NCBI RefSeq assembly: GCF_020400825.1
Contig: NZ_JAINVH010000005.1
Location: 186,001 to 250,000, forward strand
Direction of reading: 5' to 3'
DNA: 64,000 nt
Origin: Streptomyces sp. HPF1205
GTDB lineage: Bacteria > Actinomycetota > Actinomycetes > Streptomycetales > Streptomycetaceae
A program made the position numbers and the translations under genes. Every line of letters begins with the position of its first letter. The stretch's first letter is position 1. The notes beneath the pieces were generated by a model that saw only the letters and a program-made list of their open reading frames with translations, had not been told where the DNA came from and ran no database searches. This document shows, in pieces, positions 27,376 to 35,775 of this stretch.

Positions 27376-28587
27376 TCAGCTCTGGATTTTGTACTCCTCC
27401 AGCAAGCGGCGGCCGATGATCATTTTCTGGATCTCCGCGGTTCCCTCGCCGATCAGGAGCATCGGTGCCTCCCGGTACAGGCGCTCGATCTCGTACTCCT
27501 TGGAGAAGCCGTAGCCGCCGTGGATGCGGAAGGCGTCCTCGACGACCTCCTTGCAGTACTCGGCGGCGAGGTACTTGGCCATGCCCGCCTCCAGGTCGTT
27601 GCGCTGCCCGGAGTCCTTCTTGCGGGCGGCGCTGACCATCATCTGGTGCGCTGCCTCGACTTTCGTACCCATTTCGGCAAGTTTGAACTGGATCGCCTGG
27701 TGCTGGGCGATCGGCTTGCCGAAGGTCTGCCGCTGCTGGGCGTAGGCGACGCCGAGCTCGAAGGCGCGCCGGGCGACCCCGCAGCCGCGGGCGGCCACGT
27801 TGACCCGGCCGACCTCGACGCCGTCCATCATCTGGTAGAAGCCGCGCCCGCCGCTGCCGCCCAGTACCCGGTCGGCCGGTACGCGCACGTCCTCCAGGAT
27901 CAGCTCGGTGGTGTCGACGCCCTTGTAGCCCATCTTCTCGATCTTCCCGGGCACGGTGAGCCCGGTCACCTTCGGGTTCGGCCCGAAACCGGGCTCCTTC
28001 TCGATCAGGAAGGTCGTCATCGACCTGTGGGCCGGCGCGTCCTGCGGCTGCCCCTCGTCGCTGCGGCACAGCACCGCGACGAGATTGGCCGAGCCGCCGT
28101 TGGTCAGCCACATCTTCTGGCCGTTGAGCACATAGGCGTCGCCCTCGCGCACCGCCTTGGTGCGGATCGCCGACACGTCCGAGCCCAGGCCCGGCTCCGA
28201 CATCGAGAAGGCGCCGCGCACGTCGCCGGCCGCCATCCTGGGCAGGAAGTAGTCCTTCTGCTCCTGGGTGCCGTGCTGCTTGATCATGTAGGCGACGATG
28301 AAGTGCGTGTTGATGATGCCCGAGACGCTCATCCAGCCGCGGGCGATCTCCTCGACGGTCAGGGCGTACGTCAGCAGCGACTCGCCCAGCCCCCCGTACT
28401 CCTCCGGGATCATCAGCCCGAAGATGCCCAGGTCCTTCAGTCCGTCGACGATCTGCGAGGGGTACTCGTCGCGGTGCTCCAGCTCGGTTGCGACCGGCAG
28501 GATCTCCTTGTCGACAAAGGCGCGAACGGTGGCCAGGATCTCCTGCTGGACGTCGGTCAGCCCCTCGGTCTGCGCAAGACGGCTCAT
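27376..28587 (-). CDS. mcd: Acyl-CoA dehydrogenase, probably methylsuccinyl-CoA dehydrogenase
   Basis: 403 aa. Segments FSMSEPGLGSDVSAIRT, KMWLTNGGSANL, GYKGVDTTELIL and IHGGYGFSKEYEIERLYRE are those of FAD-dependent acyl-CoA dehydrogenases, and the catalytic base Glu is in LIGEGTAEIQKM. The gene starts 2 bp after the MaoC stop. Gene context (ecm, ccr, MaoC) points to methylsuccinyl-CoA to mesaconyl-C1-CoA in the ethylmalonyl-CoA pathway. Known proteobacterial Mcd proteins carry an N-terminal extension; this one does not, so its length is that of an ordinary dehydrogenase and the specificity is inferred. Confidence 0.85.
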   Translation of the reverse strand: MSRLAQTEGLTDVQQEILATVRAFVDKEILPVATELEHRDEYPSQIVDGLKDLGIFGLMIPEEYGGLGESLLTYALTVEEIARGWMSVSGIINTHFIVAYMIKQHGTQEQKDYFLPRMAAGDVRGAFSMSEPGLGSDVSAIRTKAVREGDAYVLNGQKMWLTNGGSANLVAVLCRSDEGQPQDAPAHRSMTTFLIEKEPGFGPNPKVTGLTVPGKIEKMGYKGVDTTELILEDVRVPADRVLGGSGGRGFYQMMDGVEVGRVNVAARGCGVARRAFELGVAYAQQRQTFGKPIAQHQAIQFKLAEMGTKVEAAHQMMVSAARKKDSGQRNDLEAGMAKYLAAEYCKEVVEDAFRIHGGYGFSKEYEIERLYREAPMLLIGEGTAEIQKMIIGRRLLEEYKIQS

Positions 28588-28589
28588 GT

Positions 28590-29099
28590 TCACTCTCCCG
28601 CTTCCGGGCGCCCGGGCTGCTCGCCCCCGCGCTCCTTGATGTACGTGGCCGTGGGGACCATCACCTTGCGGCGGAAGACGCACACCACGGTGCCGTCCTG
28701 CTTGTAGCCGCGCGTCTCGACGTGGACGATGCCGCGGTCGTCCTTGGACTTCGACGGCCATTTGTCCAGCACGGTGGTCTCGCCGTAGATCGTGTCGCCG
28801 TGGAAGGTGGGTGCCACGTGGCGCAGCGACTCGATCTCCAGGTTGGCGATCGCCTTGCCCGACACGTCGGGCACCGACATGCCGAGCAGCAGCGAGTAGA
28901 CGTAGTTGCCCACCACCACGTTCCGGCCGAAGTCGGTGGTCCGCCCGGCGTAGTTGGCGTCCAGGTGGAGCGGGTGGTGGTTCATGGTGAGGAGGCAGAA
29001 GAGATGGTCGTCGTACTCCGTGACCGTCTTGCCGGGCCAGTGCTTGTAGATCGCACCGACCTCGAACTCCTCATAGGTGCGGCCGAACTGCACAGTCAT
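28590..29099 (-). CDS. MaoC-family hydratase, probable mesaconyl-C1-CoA hydratase
   Basis: 169 aa hot-dog fold. TEYDDHLFCLLTMNHHPLHL carries the catalytic Asp-His dyad of MaoC hydratases, and VVVGNYVYSLLLGMSVPDVSG is conserved. Proteobacterial Mch is a double-hot-dog protein of about twice this size, so this would act as a dimer. ATG 29099 overlaps the ecm stop (ATGA), but GGAGG sits only 1 nt before that ATG; the GTG two codons later (29093) has 7-nt spacing and may be the true start. Context: ethylmalonyl-CoA pathway. Confidence 0.85.
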   Translation of the reverse strand: MTVQFGRTYEEFEVGAIYKHWPGKTVTEYDDHLFCLLTMNHHPLHLDANYAGRTTDFGRNVVVGNYVYSLLLGMSVPDVSGKAIANLEIESLRHVAPTFHGDTIYGETTVLDKWPSKSKDDRGIVHVETRGYKQDGTVVCVFRRKVMVPTATYIKERGGEQPGRPEAGE

Positions 29100-31108
29100 A
29101 CCTCCAGCTTGTTGGCGCGGCGGATCTCATCCACGATCCGGCCGATGATCTCGGTGATACCGAAGTCCCTGGGGGTGAACACCGCCGCCACGCCAGCGGC
29201 GCGCAACTCCTTGGCGTCCGCGGCCGGGATGATCCCGCCGACCACCACCGGCACGTCGTCCACCCCGGCCCGGCGCATCCGCTCCAGCACATCGGGCACC
29301 AGGGCGGCGTGCGAGCCGGACAGGATGGACAGGCCCACGCAGTGCACGTCCTCGGCGACCGCCGCGGACACGATCTGCTCGGGGGTCAGCCGGATGCCCT
29401 GGTAGACGACCTCGAACCCGGCGTCCCTGGCCCGTACGGCTATCTGCTCGGCGCCGTTGGAGTGCCCGTCCAGGCCCGGTTTGCCGACCAGCAGCCGCAG
29501 TCTGGCGTCGCCCAGCTCGGCCGCGGTGGCCGCGACCTTGCGGCGGACCTCGGCGAGCGGGCCGCCCTCCTCGGCGGTCACCGCGACCGGCGCGCCGCTC
29601 ACCCCTGTCGGAGCCCGGTACTCGCCGAAGACCTCGCGCAGCGCGCCGGCCCACTCGCCGGTGGTCACGCCCGCGCGGGCGCACTCCAAGGTGGCCGCCA
29701 TCAGGTTGTCGCCGCCCGAGGCGGCCGCGCGCAGCGCCACCAGCGACTCCTTCGCCCGCCGCTCCTCGCGGCGGGCCCGCCACTCGTCGAGCGCCGCCAC
29801 CACCCCGGCTTCGTTCGCCGGGTCCACCGTCATGATCGCGGTGTCCAGGTCGGCGGTGAGCGGGTTGGGCTCGGTCGCCTCGTGGACGTTGACCCCGACG
29901 ATCTTCTCCTCGCCGGACTCGATCCTGGCCCGCCGCTCGGCGTGCGAGGACACCAGCTGCGCCTTCAGGTAGCCCGACTCCACGGCCGCCATGGCGCCGC
30001 CCATCCGCTGGATGTTGTCGATCTCCGCGGTGGCCAGCTCGACCAGTTCGGCCGTCTTGGCCTCCACGACGCGGCTGCCGGTGAACAGGTCGTCGTACTC
30101 CAGCAGGTCGCTCTCGTCCGCGAGCACCTGCTGGATGCGCAGGCTCCACTGCTGGTCCCACGGCCTGGGCAGGCCCAGCGCCTCGTTCCAGGCGGGCAGT
30201 TGCACCGCCCGGGCCCGGGCGTCCCTGGAGAGGGTGACGGCCAGCATCTCCAGCACGATCCGCTGGACGTTGTTCTCCGGCTGCGCCTCGGTCAGGCCGA
30301 GCGAGTTGACCTGCACCCCGTACCGGAACCGCCGGTGCCTGGGGTCCTCGATGCCGTAGCGCTCCCGGGTGAGCGTGTCCCAGATCCGGCCGAAGGCGCG
30401 CATCTTGCACATCTCCTCGACGAACCGCACCCCGGCGTTGACGAAGAAGGAGATCCGCCCGACGACCTCGCCCCGGCGCTCCGGCGCCACCTGCCCCGAC
30501 GCGAACACCGCGTCCAGCACGGCGATCGCGGTGGACATCGCGTACGCGATCTCCTGCACCGGCGTGGCCCCGGCCTCCTGCAGGTGGTAGCTGCAGATGT
30601 TGATCGGGTTCCACTTCGGCAGGTGGTGGACGGCGTACGTGATCAGGTCCGTGGTCAGCCGCAGCGAAGGGCCGGGCGGGAAGACGTGCGTGCCGCGGGA
30701 GAGGTACTCCTTGACGATGTCGTTCTGCGTCGTCCCCTGCAGGCGCGTGAGGTCGGCGCCCTGCTCCTCGGCGACCACCTGGTAGAGCGCCAGCAGCCAC
30801 ATGGCGGTGGCGTTGATGGTCATCGAGGTGTTCATCCGCTCCAGCGGGATGCCCTCCAGCAGCCGCCGCATGTCGCCGAGGTGGGCGACCGGCACCCCGA
30901 CCCGGCCGACCTCGCCGCGGGCCAAGACGTGGTCGGGGTCGTAGCCGGTCTGCGTCGGCAGGTCGAACGCCACCGACAGGCCCGTCTGGCCCTTGGCGAG
31001 ATTGCGCCGGTACAGCTCGTTGGACGCCTGCGCCGTGGAGTGCCCCGCGTACGTCCGCATCAGCCACGGCCGGTCCTTGGCGACGCGCGAGGCGTGGCCC
31101 GCGGTCAT
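29096..31108 (-). CDS. ecm: Ethylmalonyl-CoA mutase (MeaA), cobalamin-dependent
   Basis: 670 aa. It has the methylmalonyl-CoA mutase large-subunit fold (RPWLMRTYAGHSTAQASNEL, GLSVAFDLPTQTGYDPDH, AGATPVQEIAYAMSTAIAVL) joined to a C-terminal B12-binding domain with the cobalt-ligand motif GLDGHSNGAEQIAV. A single-chain mutase of this length next to crotonyl-CoA carboxylase/reductase is characteristic of MeaA/Ecm. Reaction: (2R)-ethylmalonyl-CoA to (2S)-methylsuccinyl-CoA. The start overlaps the ccr stop (ATGA). Methylmalonyl-CoA as substrate is less likely given context. Confidence 0.93.
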   Translation of the reverse strand: MTAGHASRVAKDRPWLMRTYAGHSTAQASNELYRRNLAKGQTGLSVAFDLPTQTGYDPDHVLARGEVGRVGVPVAHLGDMRRLLEGIPLERMNTSMTINATAMWLLALYQVVAEEQGADLTRLQGTTQNDIVKEYLSRGTHVFPPGPSLRLTTDLITYAVHHLPKWNPINICSYHLQEAGATPVQEIAYAMSTAIAVLDAVFASGQVAPERRGEVVGRISFFVNAGVRFVEEMCKMRAFGRIWDTLTRERYGIEDPRHRRFRYGVQVNSLGLTEAQPENNVQRIVLEMLAVTLSRDARARAVQLPAWNEALGLPRPWDQQWSLRIQQVLADESDLLEYDDLFTGSRVVEAKTAELVELATAEIDNIQRMGGAMAAVESGYLKAQLVSSHAERRARIESGEEKIVGVNVHEATEPNPLTADLDTAIMTVDPANEAGVVAALDEWRARREERRAKESLVALRAAASGGDNLMAATLECARAGVTTGEWAGALREVFGEYRAPTGVSGAPVAVTAEEGGPLAEVRRKVAATAAELGDARLRLLVGKPGLDGHSNGAEQIAVRARDAGFEVVYQGIRLTPEQIVSAAVAEDVHCVGLSILSGSHAALVPDVLERMRRAGVDDVPVVVGGIIPAADAKELRAAGVAAVFTPRDFGITEIIGRIVDEIRRANKLEV

Positions 31109-32457
31109 CACGCGCCCCTGAAGCGGTTGATGGCCGGCAGGTGCCTGGCCCGCGTCTCGGGGTCGGTCACGCCCATGCCCTCCTCGGGCGCCAGCGCGAG
31201 CACGCCGACCTTGCCCTGGTGGAGGTTGCGGTGCACGTCGTACGCGGCCTGGCCGGTCTCCTCCAGCGGGTACGTGCGCGAGAGGGTGGGGTGGATCTTC
31301 CCCTTGGCGATCAGCCGGTTGGCCTCCCACGCCTCGCGGTAGTTGGCGAAGTGCGAGCCGATGATCCGCTTCAGGCTCATCCACAGGTACCGGTTGTCGT
31401 ACTCGTGCCGGTAGCCCGACGTGGAGGCGCAGGTGACGACGGTGCCGCCCTTGCGGGTGACGTAGACCGAGGCGCCGAAGGTCTCGCGGCCGGGGTGCTC
31501 GAAGACGATGTCGACGTCCTCGCCGCCGGTCAGCTCGCGGATGCGCGCGCCGAACCGCTTCCATTCGCGCGGGTCCTGGGTGTTCTCGTCCTTCCAGAAC
31601 CGGTAGTCCTCGGCGGTGCGGTCGATCACCGCCTCCGCGCCCATCGCGCGGCAGATCTCGGCCTTGCGCGGGCTGGAGACCACGCAGACCGGGTTGGCGC
31701 CGCCGGCCAGCGCGAACTGCGTGGCGTAGCTGCCAAGACCGCCGCTCGCGCCCCAGATCAGCACGTTGTCGCCCTGCTTCATGCCGGCGCCGTTGCGGGA
31801 GACGAGCTGGCGGTAGGCGGTGGAGTTGACCAGACCGGGGGCCGCGGCCTCCTCCCAGGACAGGTGCGCCGGCTTGGGCATGAGCTGGTTGGACTTGACC
31901 AGCGCCATCTCGGCCAGCCCGCCGAAGTTGGTCTCGAAGCCCCAGATCCGCTGCTCCGGGTCGAGCATGGTGTCGTTGTGGCCGTCCGCGGACTCCAGCT
32001 CCACGCTCAGGCAGTGGGCGACCACCCGGTCGCCCGGACGCCACTTGTTGACGCCGGGCCCGGTGCGCAGCACCACGCCCGCCAGGTCGGAGCCGATGAC
32101 GTGGTACGGCAGGTCGTGCCGCCGGGCCAGCGGCGACAGCCGCCCGTAGCGCTCCAGGAAGGCGAAGGTGGACACCGGCTCGAAGATGGAGGTCCACACC
32201 GAGTTGTAGTTGACCGAGCTGGCCATCACGGCCACCAGGGCCTCACCGGGGCCGAGTTCGGGCAGCGGCACCTCCTCCACGTGCAGCGACTTGCGCGGGT
32301 CCTTGTCGCGGGTGGGCTGCCCGGCGAACATCTCGGCCTCGTCCTTGTGCACGGTCACCGCGCGGTACGACTCGGGCAGCTTCAGGCCCGCGAAGTCGGC
32401 GGCCGAGGTGTCCGGCTCCAGGATCGCGTCCAGGATTTCCTTCGTGTGACTCGTCAT
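31108..32457 (-). CDS. ccr: Crotonyl-CoA carboxylase/reductase
   Basis: 449 aa, medium-chain dehydrogenase/reductase fold with the NADPH motif WGASGGLGSYATQFALAGG and the strongly conserved segments VNYNSVWTSIFEPVSTFAFL, GFETNFGGLAEMALV and IIGSHFANYREAWEANRL. Reaction: reductive carboxylation of crotonyl-CoA to ethylmalonyl-CoA with CO2 and NADPH. In Streptomyces it supplies both C2 assimilation and ethylmalonyl extender units. ATG 32457 has GGAGG at 8 nt. It heads a four-gene overlapping operon. The 440-bp leader contains a promoter with an operator-like repeat in its spacer. Confidence 0.95.
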   Translation of the reverse strand: MTSHTKEILDAILEPDTSAADFAGLKLPESYRAVTVHKDEAEMFAGQPTRDKDPRKSLHVEEVPLPELGPGEALVAVMASSVNYNSVWTSIFEPVSTFAFLERYGRLSPLARRHDLPYHVIGSDLAGVVLRTGPGVNKWRPGDRVVAHCLSVELESADGHNDTMLDPEQRIWGFETNFGGLAEMALVKSNQLMPKPAHLSWEEAAAPGLVNSTAYRQLVSRNGAGMKQGDNVLIWGASGGLGSYATQFALAGGANPVCVVSSPRKAEICRAMGAEAVIDRTAEDYRFWKDENTQDPREWKRFGARIRELTGGEDVDIVFEHPGRETFGASVYVTRKGGTVVTCASTSGYRHEYDNRYLWMSLKRIIGSHFANYREAWEANRLIAKGKIHPTLSRTYPLEETGQAAYDVHRNLHQGKVGVLALAPEEGMGVTDPETRARHLPAINRFRGA

Positions 32458-32694
32458 GTGACTCGCCTCCGGCGAAGCGTTCGTACTGCGCTGGCGCGGC
32501 GGGAACGCGAGGGTCGGGTGGGTGGGCCGTCGTCGGTCCGGCGAAGGGTGACGGTGGTACGGGGGGGGCCCTTGCGGGGCCCCGAAGGAGCCGCGGGGTG
32601 CTGCGGCCGAGCCTGGTGACGCAGGCGGGGTCCGGGCCTTGGGGACAGACGGCGTACGTGGGATCACCGCACGCCGCCCGCCCGGACTACGGAT

Positions 32695-32723
32695 ACGTTA
32701 TGGCACCGCGTGCCAGTCGTAAA
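32695..32723 (-). promoter_or_regulatory. Candidate ccr promoter with inverted repeat in the spacer
   Basis: On the minus strand, TTTACG (32723-32718), a 17-bp spacer and TAACGT (32700-32695) form a sigma-70-like promoter. The spacer contains TGGCACCGCGTGCCA (32701-32715), 6-bp perfect arms around 3 nt; a further half site GTGCCA occurs at 32731-32736. This is a natural operator position for the neighbouring TetR-family regulator. It predicts a leader of about 230 nt. Confidence 0.45.
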
Positions 32724-32798
32724 GACACTGCGTGCCAACAATTTCTCTCAAGTGTCACCCCGAGGCCACAGATGAGCAACAGGGGGACGCGCGTCACA

Positions 32799-32840
32799 CG
32801 AACGGCGGCCACCCGGACCGGTCCGGGTGGCCGCCGTTCG
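32799..32840. terminator. 42-nt perfect palindrome, probable terminator
   Basis: CGAACGGCGGCCACCCGGACC (32799-32819) is followed immediately by its exact complement (32820-32840), giving a 21-bp stem. It lies 60 bp downstream of the TetR gene end and before the ccr promoter, so it would insulate the two units. No T-tract. Confidence 0.75.
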
Positions 32841-32900
32841 GTTCAGCGGGTAGTCAGCGGGTGAAGGGATCCTGGGGCCGGCTCCTTGCGCGGAGCCTCC

Positions 32901-33686
32901 TCAGCTCTTGCGCAGGGCCTCCTCGATGGTGGCCAGGATCTGCGCGGGGGAGGCGTCGGTGCGCGCCACGGCGACGACCACCTCGCCCTGGCGCGAGACC
33001 GCCGCCGCGGTCCCCGCCCGGGACGGTATGCGGCCGGCTCCTATGCCGGTGCCGAAGGTGGCCTTGATGACCTCGAAGGCATGGTCGAGCTGCGCCTCCA
33101 CGTCGCCTTTGCCGCCGGCCCGCAGCCATCGGCGCAGTACGTGGTTGTGGGCGGCCACCACCGCGGAGGCGGCGACCTCGGCCAGCAGCGGGTCGTCGTC
33201 GCCGTCGCGATGCGCGCCCTCGTCGAAGTGGCCCAGCAGGTAGCGGGTGAAAAGCCGCTCGTAACGGGCCACCGAGGCGATCTCGCGCTCCCGCAGGGTG
33301 GGCACCTCGCGGGTCAGCCGGTACCGCTCCACCGACACCTCGGGCATGTACGCGTACATCCGCAGCACCTCGGTGATGCCGCGGCACACCGTGTCCAGCG
33401 GGTGCTCGTGCGGATCGGCGGAGTCCAGGACGGCCTGCACCCGTACCAGCGTGTCGTCGTGGTCCGGGAAGATCGCCTCTTCCTTGGAACGGAAGTGACG
33501 GAAGAACGTCCTGCGGGCGACCCCCGCGGTCGCCGCGATCTCGTCGACGGTCGTCGCCTCGTAACCCTGGGTGGCGAACAGGTGCATGGCGGCCGAGGCG
33601 AGGTCCTGCCGTACCCTCTGGCGCTGGGCGGCGGCGCGCCTGCCGTTCGCGGTTTCGGGGACATCGGACTTCACGGACTGGGACAT
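32901..33686 (-). CDS. TetR-family transcriptional regulator
   Basis: 261 aa. The N-terminal helix-turn-helix domain is typical: LASAAMHLFATQGYEATTVD, EIAATAGVARRTFFRHFRSK. The C-terminal ligand domain is longer than average and unassigned. ATG 33686 begins the conserved part. It lies between the 3-hydroxyacyl-CoA dehydrogenase and ccr genes, all on the minus strand, so the likely targets are the ccr operon or its own unit, with an acyl-CoA or related ligand. That is inference from position. Confidence 0.88.
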   Translation of the reverse strand: MSQSVKSDVPETANGRRAAAQRQRVRQDLASAAMHLFATQGYEATTVDEIAATAGVARRTFFRHFRSKEEAIFPDHDDTLVRVQAVLDSADPHEHPLDTVCRGITEVLRMYAYMPEVSVERYRLTREVPTLREREIASVARYERLFTRYLLGHFDEGAHRDGDDDPLLAEVAASAVVAAHNHVLRRWLRAGGKGDVEAQLDHAFEVIKATFGTGIGAGRIPSRAGTAAAVSRQGEVVVAVARTDASPAQILATIEEALRKS

Positions 33687-33780
33687 GTGGGGAACGTAAC
33701 ACGCCCGGCGCCCGCGCCCGGCGGCCGGCGGAAAACCGCCCCAGCTCGCCGGGCGGGCGGCGCGCGCGCGACCCTCCCGG

Positions 33781-35775
33781 TCAGCGCCGGGCATACTCGC
33801 GGAAGCCGCGGCCGGTCTTGCGCCCCAGGCACCCCGCCGACACCAGGTGCTCGAGCAGCGGCGCGGGCGCCAGGCCCGGGTCGCGGAACTCCTCGTGCAG
33901 CACCCGCTCGATGGCCAGCGACACGTCCAGGCCCACCACGTCCAGCAGCTCGAACGGCCCCATCGGGTAGCCGCCGCCGAGCTTCATGGCGGCGTCGATC
34001 GCCTCCACGTCGGCGTAGTGGTCCTGGACCATCTTCACCGCGTTGTTCAGGTACGGGAACAGCAGCGCGTTGACGATGAAGCCCGCCCGGTCGCCGCAGT
34101 CCACCGCGTGCTTGCGGATCGCGCCGCACACCTCGTGCGCGGTGGCGTGCACGTCGTCGGCGGTCAGCACCGTACGCACCACCTCCACCAGCTTCATCGC
34201 GGGCGCCGGGTTGAAGAAGTGCATGCCGATCACGTCCTGCGGGCGCCCGGTCGCCCGCGCTGTCGCCACCACGGGCAGCGAGGACGTGGTGGTGGCCAGC
34301 ACCGCGCCCGGCTTGCACACCTTGTCCAGCACCCGGAAGAGCTGCTGCTTGACGAACAGGTCCTCGGCGACGGCCTCCACCACCAGGTCCGCCTCGCCGA
34401 GCGCGTCATAGGCGGCGGCCGGCCGCACCCGGGCCACCGCCTCGTCCCGCCGCTCCCGCGGCAGCCGGCCCTTGGCCACCGACCTGTCCAGCGACTTCGC
34501 CAGCCGGGCCACCGCCACCTCGGCCTTGTCCTGCGTGCGGGCGGCCAGTACCACCTCGAAACCGGACGTGGCGAACACCTCCGCGATGCCCGTCGCCATG
34601 GTGCCGGATCCGACCACCCCGACGGTACGGACGGTGCGCCCGGCAGCCCGCTCCGGCCCGTCCGCCGGCGTCTCGGCGTCGGGCACCACGACCGCGCTGC
34701 CCGGCGCCTGGTAGGTGTAGAAGCCGCGGCCGGACTTGCGGCCCAGCAGCCCCGCGGCGGTCAACTGCTTGAGCACCGGCGCCGGGGCGTGCAGCCGGTC
34801 CCTGGTGGCCTCGTACATCGCCTCCAGGACGGTGGCGGCGGTGTCGACGCCGATCAGGTCCAGCAGCGCGAGGGGGCCCATCGGCAGGCCGCAGCCCAGC
34901 CGCATGGCCGCGTCGATGTCCTCGCGGGTGGCGTACCTGGCCTCGTACATCGCCGCCGCCTGGTTGAGGTAGCCGAACAGCAGCCCGTCGGCGATGAAGC
35001 CGGGCCGGTCGCCGACCGCGACCGGTTCCTTGCCGAGGCTGCGCACCAGCGCGGTGACGGCCTCGGTGGCCCGCGGGGACGTCAGCACGGTCGAGACCAC
35101 CTCGACCAGCCTCATCGCCTGGGCGGGGGCGAAGAAGTGCAGGCCCAGCACCCGGTCCGGGCGGGCGGTTTCGGCGGCCAGCCGGGTCACCGACAGGGCG
35201 TTGGTGCCGGTGGCCAGGACCGCCTCCGGCTTGACGATCCGGTCGAGCGCGGTGAACACCTCGCGCTTGGCCTCCCAGCGCTCGTCCACCACCTCGATGA
35301 CGAGGTCGGCCTCGGCGGCCGCCTGCAGTTCGGGAAAGGTGCGGAAGCGGGCGAGCGCGTCGGAGCGCTCGGCCGGCGAGATCCGGCCGCGCTCGACGGC
35401 CCGGGCGGTGGAGGACTCCAGCGCAGCGGCCGCGCGGCGGGCGGCGGCGTCGCTGAGGTCGATGCCGATCACCTCGTGCCCGGCCCGGGCCAGGACCTCG
35501 GCGATGCCCGCGCCCATGGTGCCCAGTCCCACGACGGCGACGACGGGCAGGTGGGTGGCGGCAGGGGCGGCGTGCGCGGGAGCGGGGGCTGCCGCCGTGG
35601 ACTCGGCGGTCGTGGAGGCGGCGGTCGCGGAACCGGCGCGCGCGTTGGCTGCGGTCGCGTTCGCTGCCGTTGCCTGGGTGGCGGCCGCTTGGGCGGTGGC
35701 CGCATCGGCCGCGGTACGGGCGTCGTGCGCGGCAGTGGTGGGGGAGGGTGACGAGGACGTGGTCGGACGGTTCAT
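33781..35775 (-). CDS. Tandem-domain 3-hydroxyacyl-CoA dehydrogenase (3-hydroxybutyryl-CoA dehydrogenase type)
   Basis: 664 aa. Residues 1-75 are Ala/Thr-rich low complexity. Two complete dehydrogenase copies follow: NAD motifs GLGTMGAGIAEV (83-94) and GSGTMATGIAEV (~377). The second copy has canonical catalytic segments HFFNP (His519), KLVEVV and FIVNALL (Asn569). The first has HFFAP (His213) and FIADGLL (Asp263 instead of Asn), and the Ser of TSSL is changed (TNALS), so its activity is doubtful. Family role: acetoacetyl-CoA/3-hydroxybutyryl-CoA interconversion, which would feed crotonyl-CoA to Ccr. ATG 35775 has GGAG at 7 nt. Confidence 0.88.
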   Translation of the reverse strand: MNRPTTSSSPSPTTAAHDARTAADAATAQAAATQATAANATAANARAGSATAASTTAESTAAAPAPAHAAPAATHLPVVAVVGLGTMGAGIAEVLARAGHEVIGIDLSDAAARRAAAALESSTARAVERGRISPAERSDALARFRTFPELQAAAEADLVIEVVDERWEAKREVFTALDRIVKPEAVLATGTNALSVTRLAAETARPDRVLGLHFFAPAQAMRLVEVVSTVLTSPRATEAVTALVRSLGKEPVAVGDRPGFIADGLLFGYLNQAAAMYEARYATREDIDAAMRLGCGLPMGPLALLDLIGVDTAATVLEAMYEATRDRLHAPAPVLKQLTAAGLLGRKSGRGFYTYQAPGSAVVVPDAETPADGPERAAGRTVRTVGVVGSGTMATGIAEVFATSGFEVVLAARTQDKAEVAVARLAKSLDRSVAKGRLPRERRDEAVARVRPAAAYDALGEADLVVEAVAEDLFVKQQLFRVLDKVCKPGAVLATTTSSLPVVATARATGRPQDVIGMHFFNPAPAMKLVEVVRTVLTADDVHATAHEVCGAIRKHAVDCGDRAGFIVNALLFPYLNNAVKMVQDHYADVEAIDAAMKLGGGYPMGPFELLDVVGLDVSLAIERVLHEEFRDPGLAPAPLLEHLVSAGCLGRKTGRGFREYARR

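Larger units (their letters stand above)
32458..32900. other. Intergenic region between ccr and its upstream TetR gene
   Basis: The 443-bp region holds no convincing gene. It contains the candidate ccr promoter/operator (32695-32723), a 42-nt perfect palindrome (32799-32840) and a GC hairpin near 32566-32587 (GGGGCCC arms) in the ccr leader. The stretch 32690-32760 is the most AT-rich part. Confidence 0.6.

Noticed and set aside
28990..31200. Cobalamin riboswitch in front of the B12-dependent mutase gene
   Set aside because: The mutase start overlaps the ccr stop, so there is no leader; no B12-box-like sequence was noticed in the ccr leader either.
31108..32457. ccr as part of a polyketide cluster
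   Set aside because: No ketosynthase, acyltransferase or carrier protein genes are present; neighbours are the ethylmalonyl-CoA pathway and phospholipid genes.
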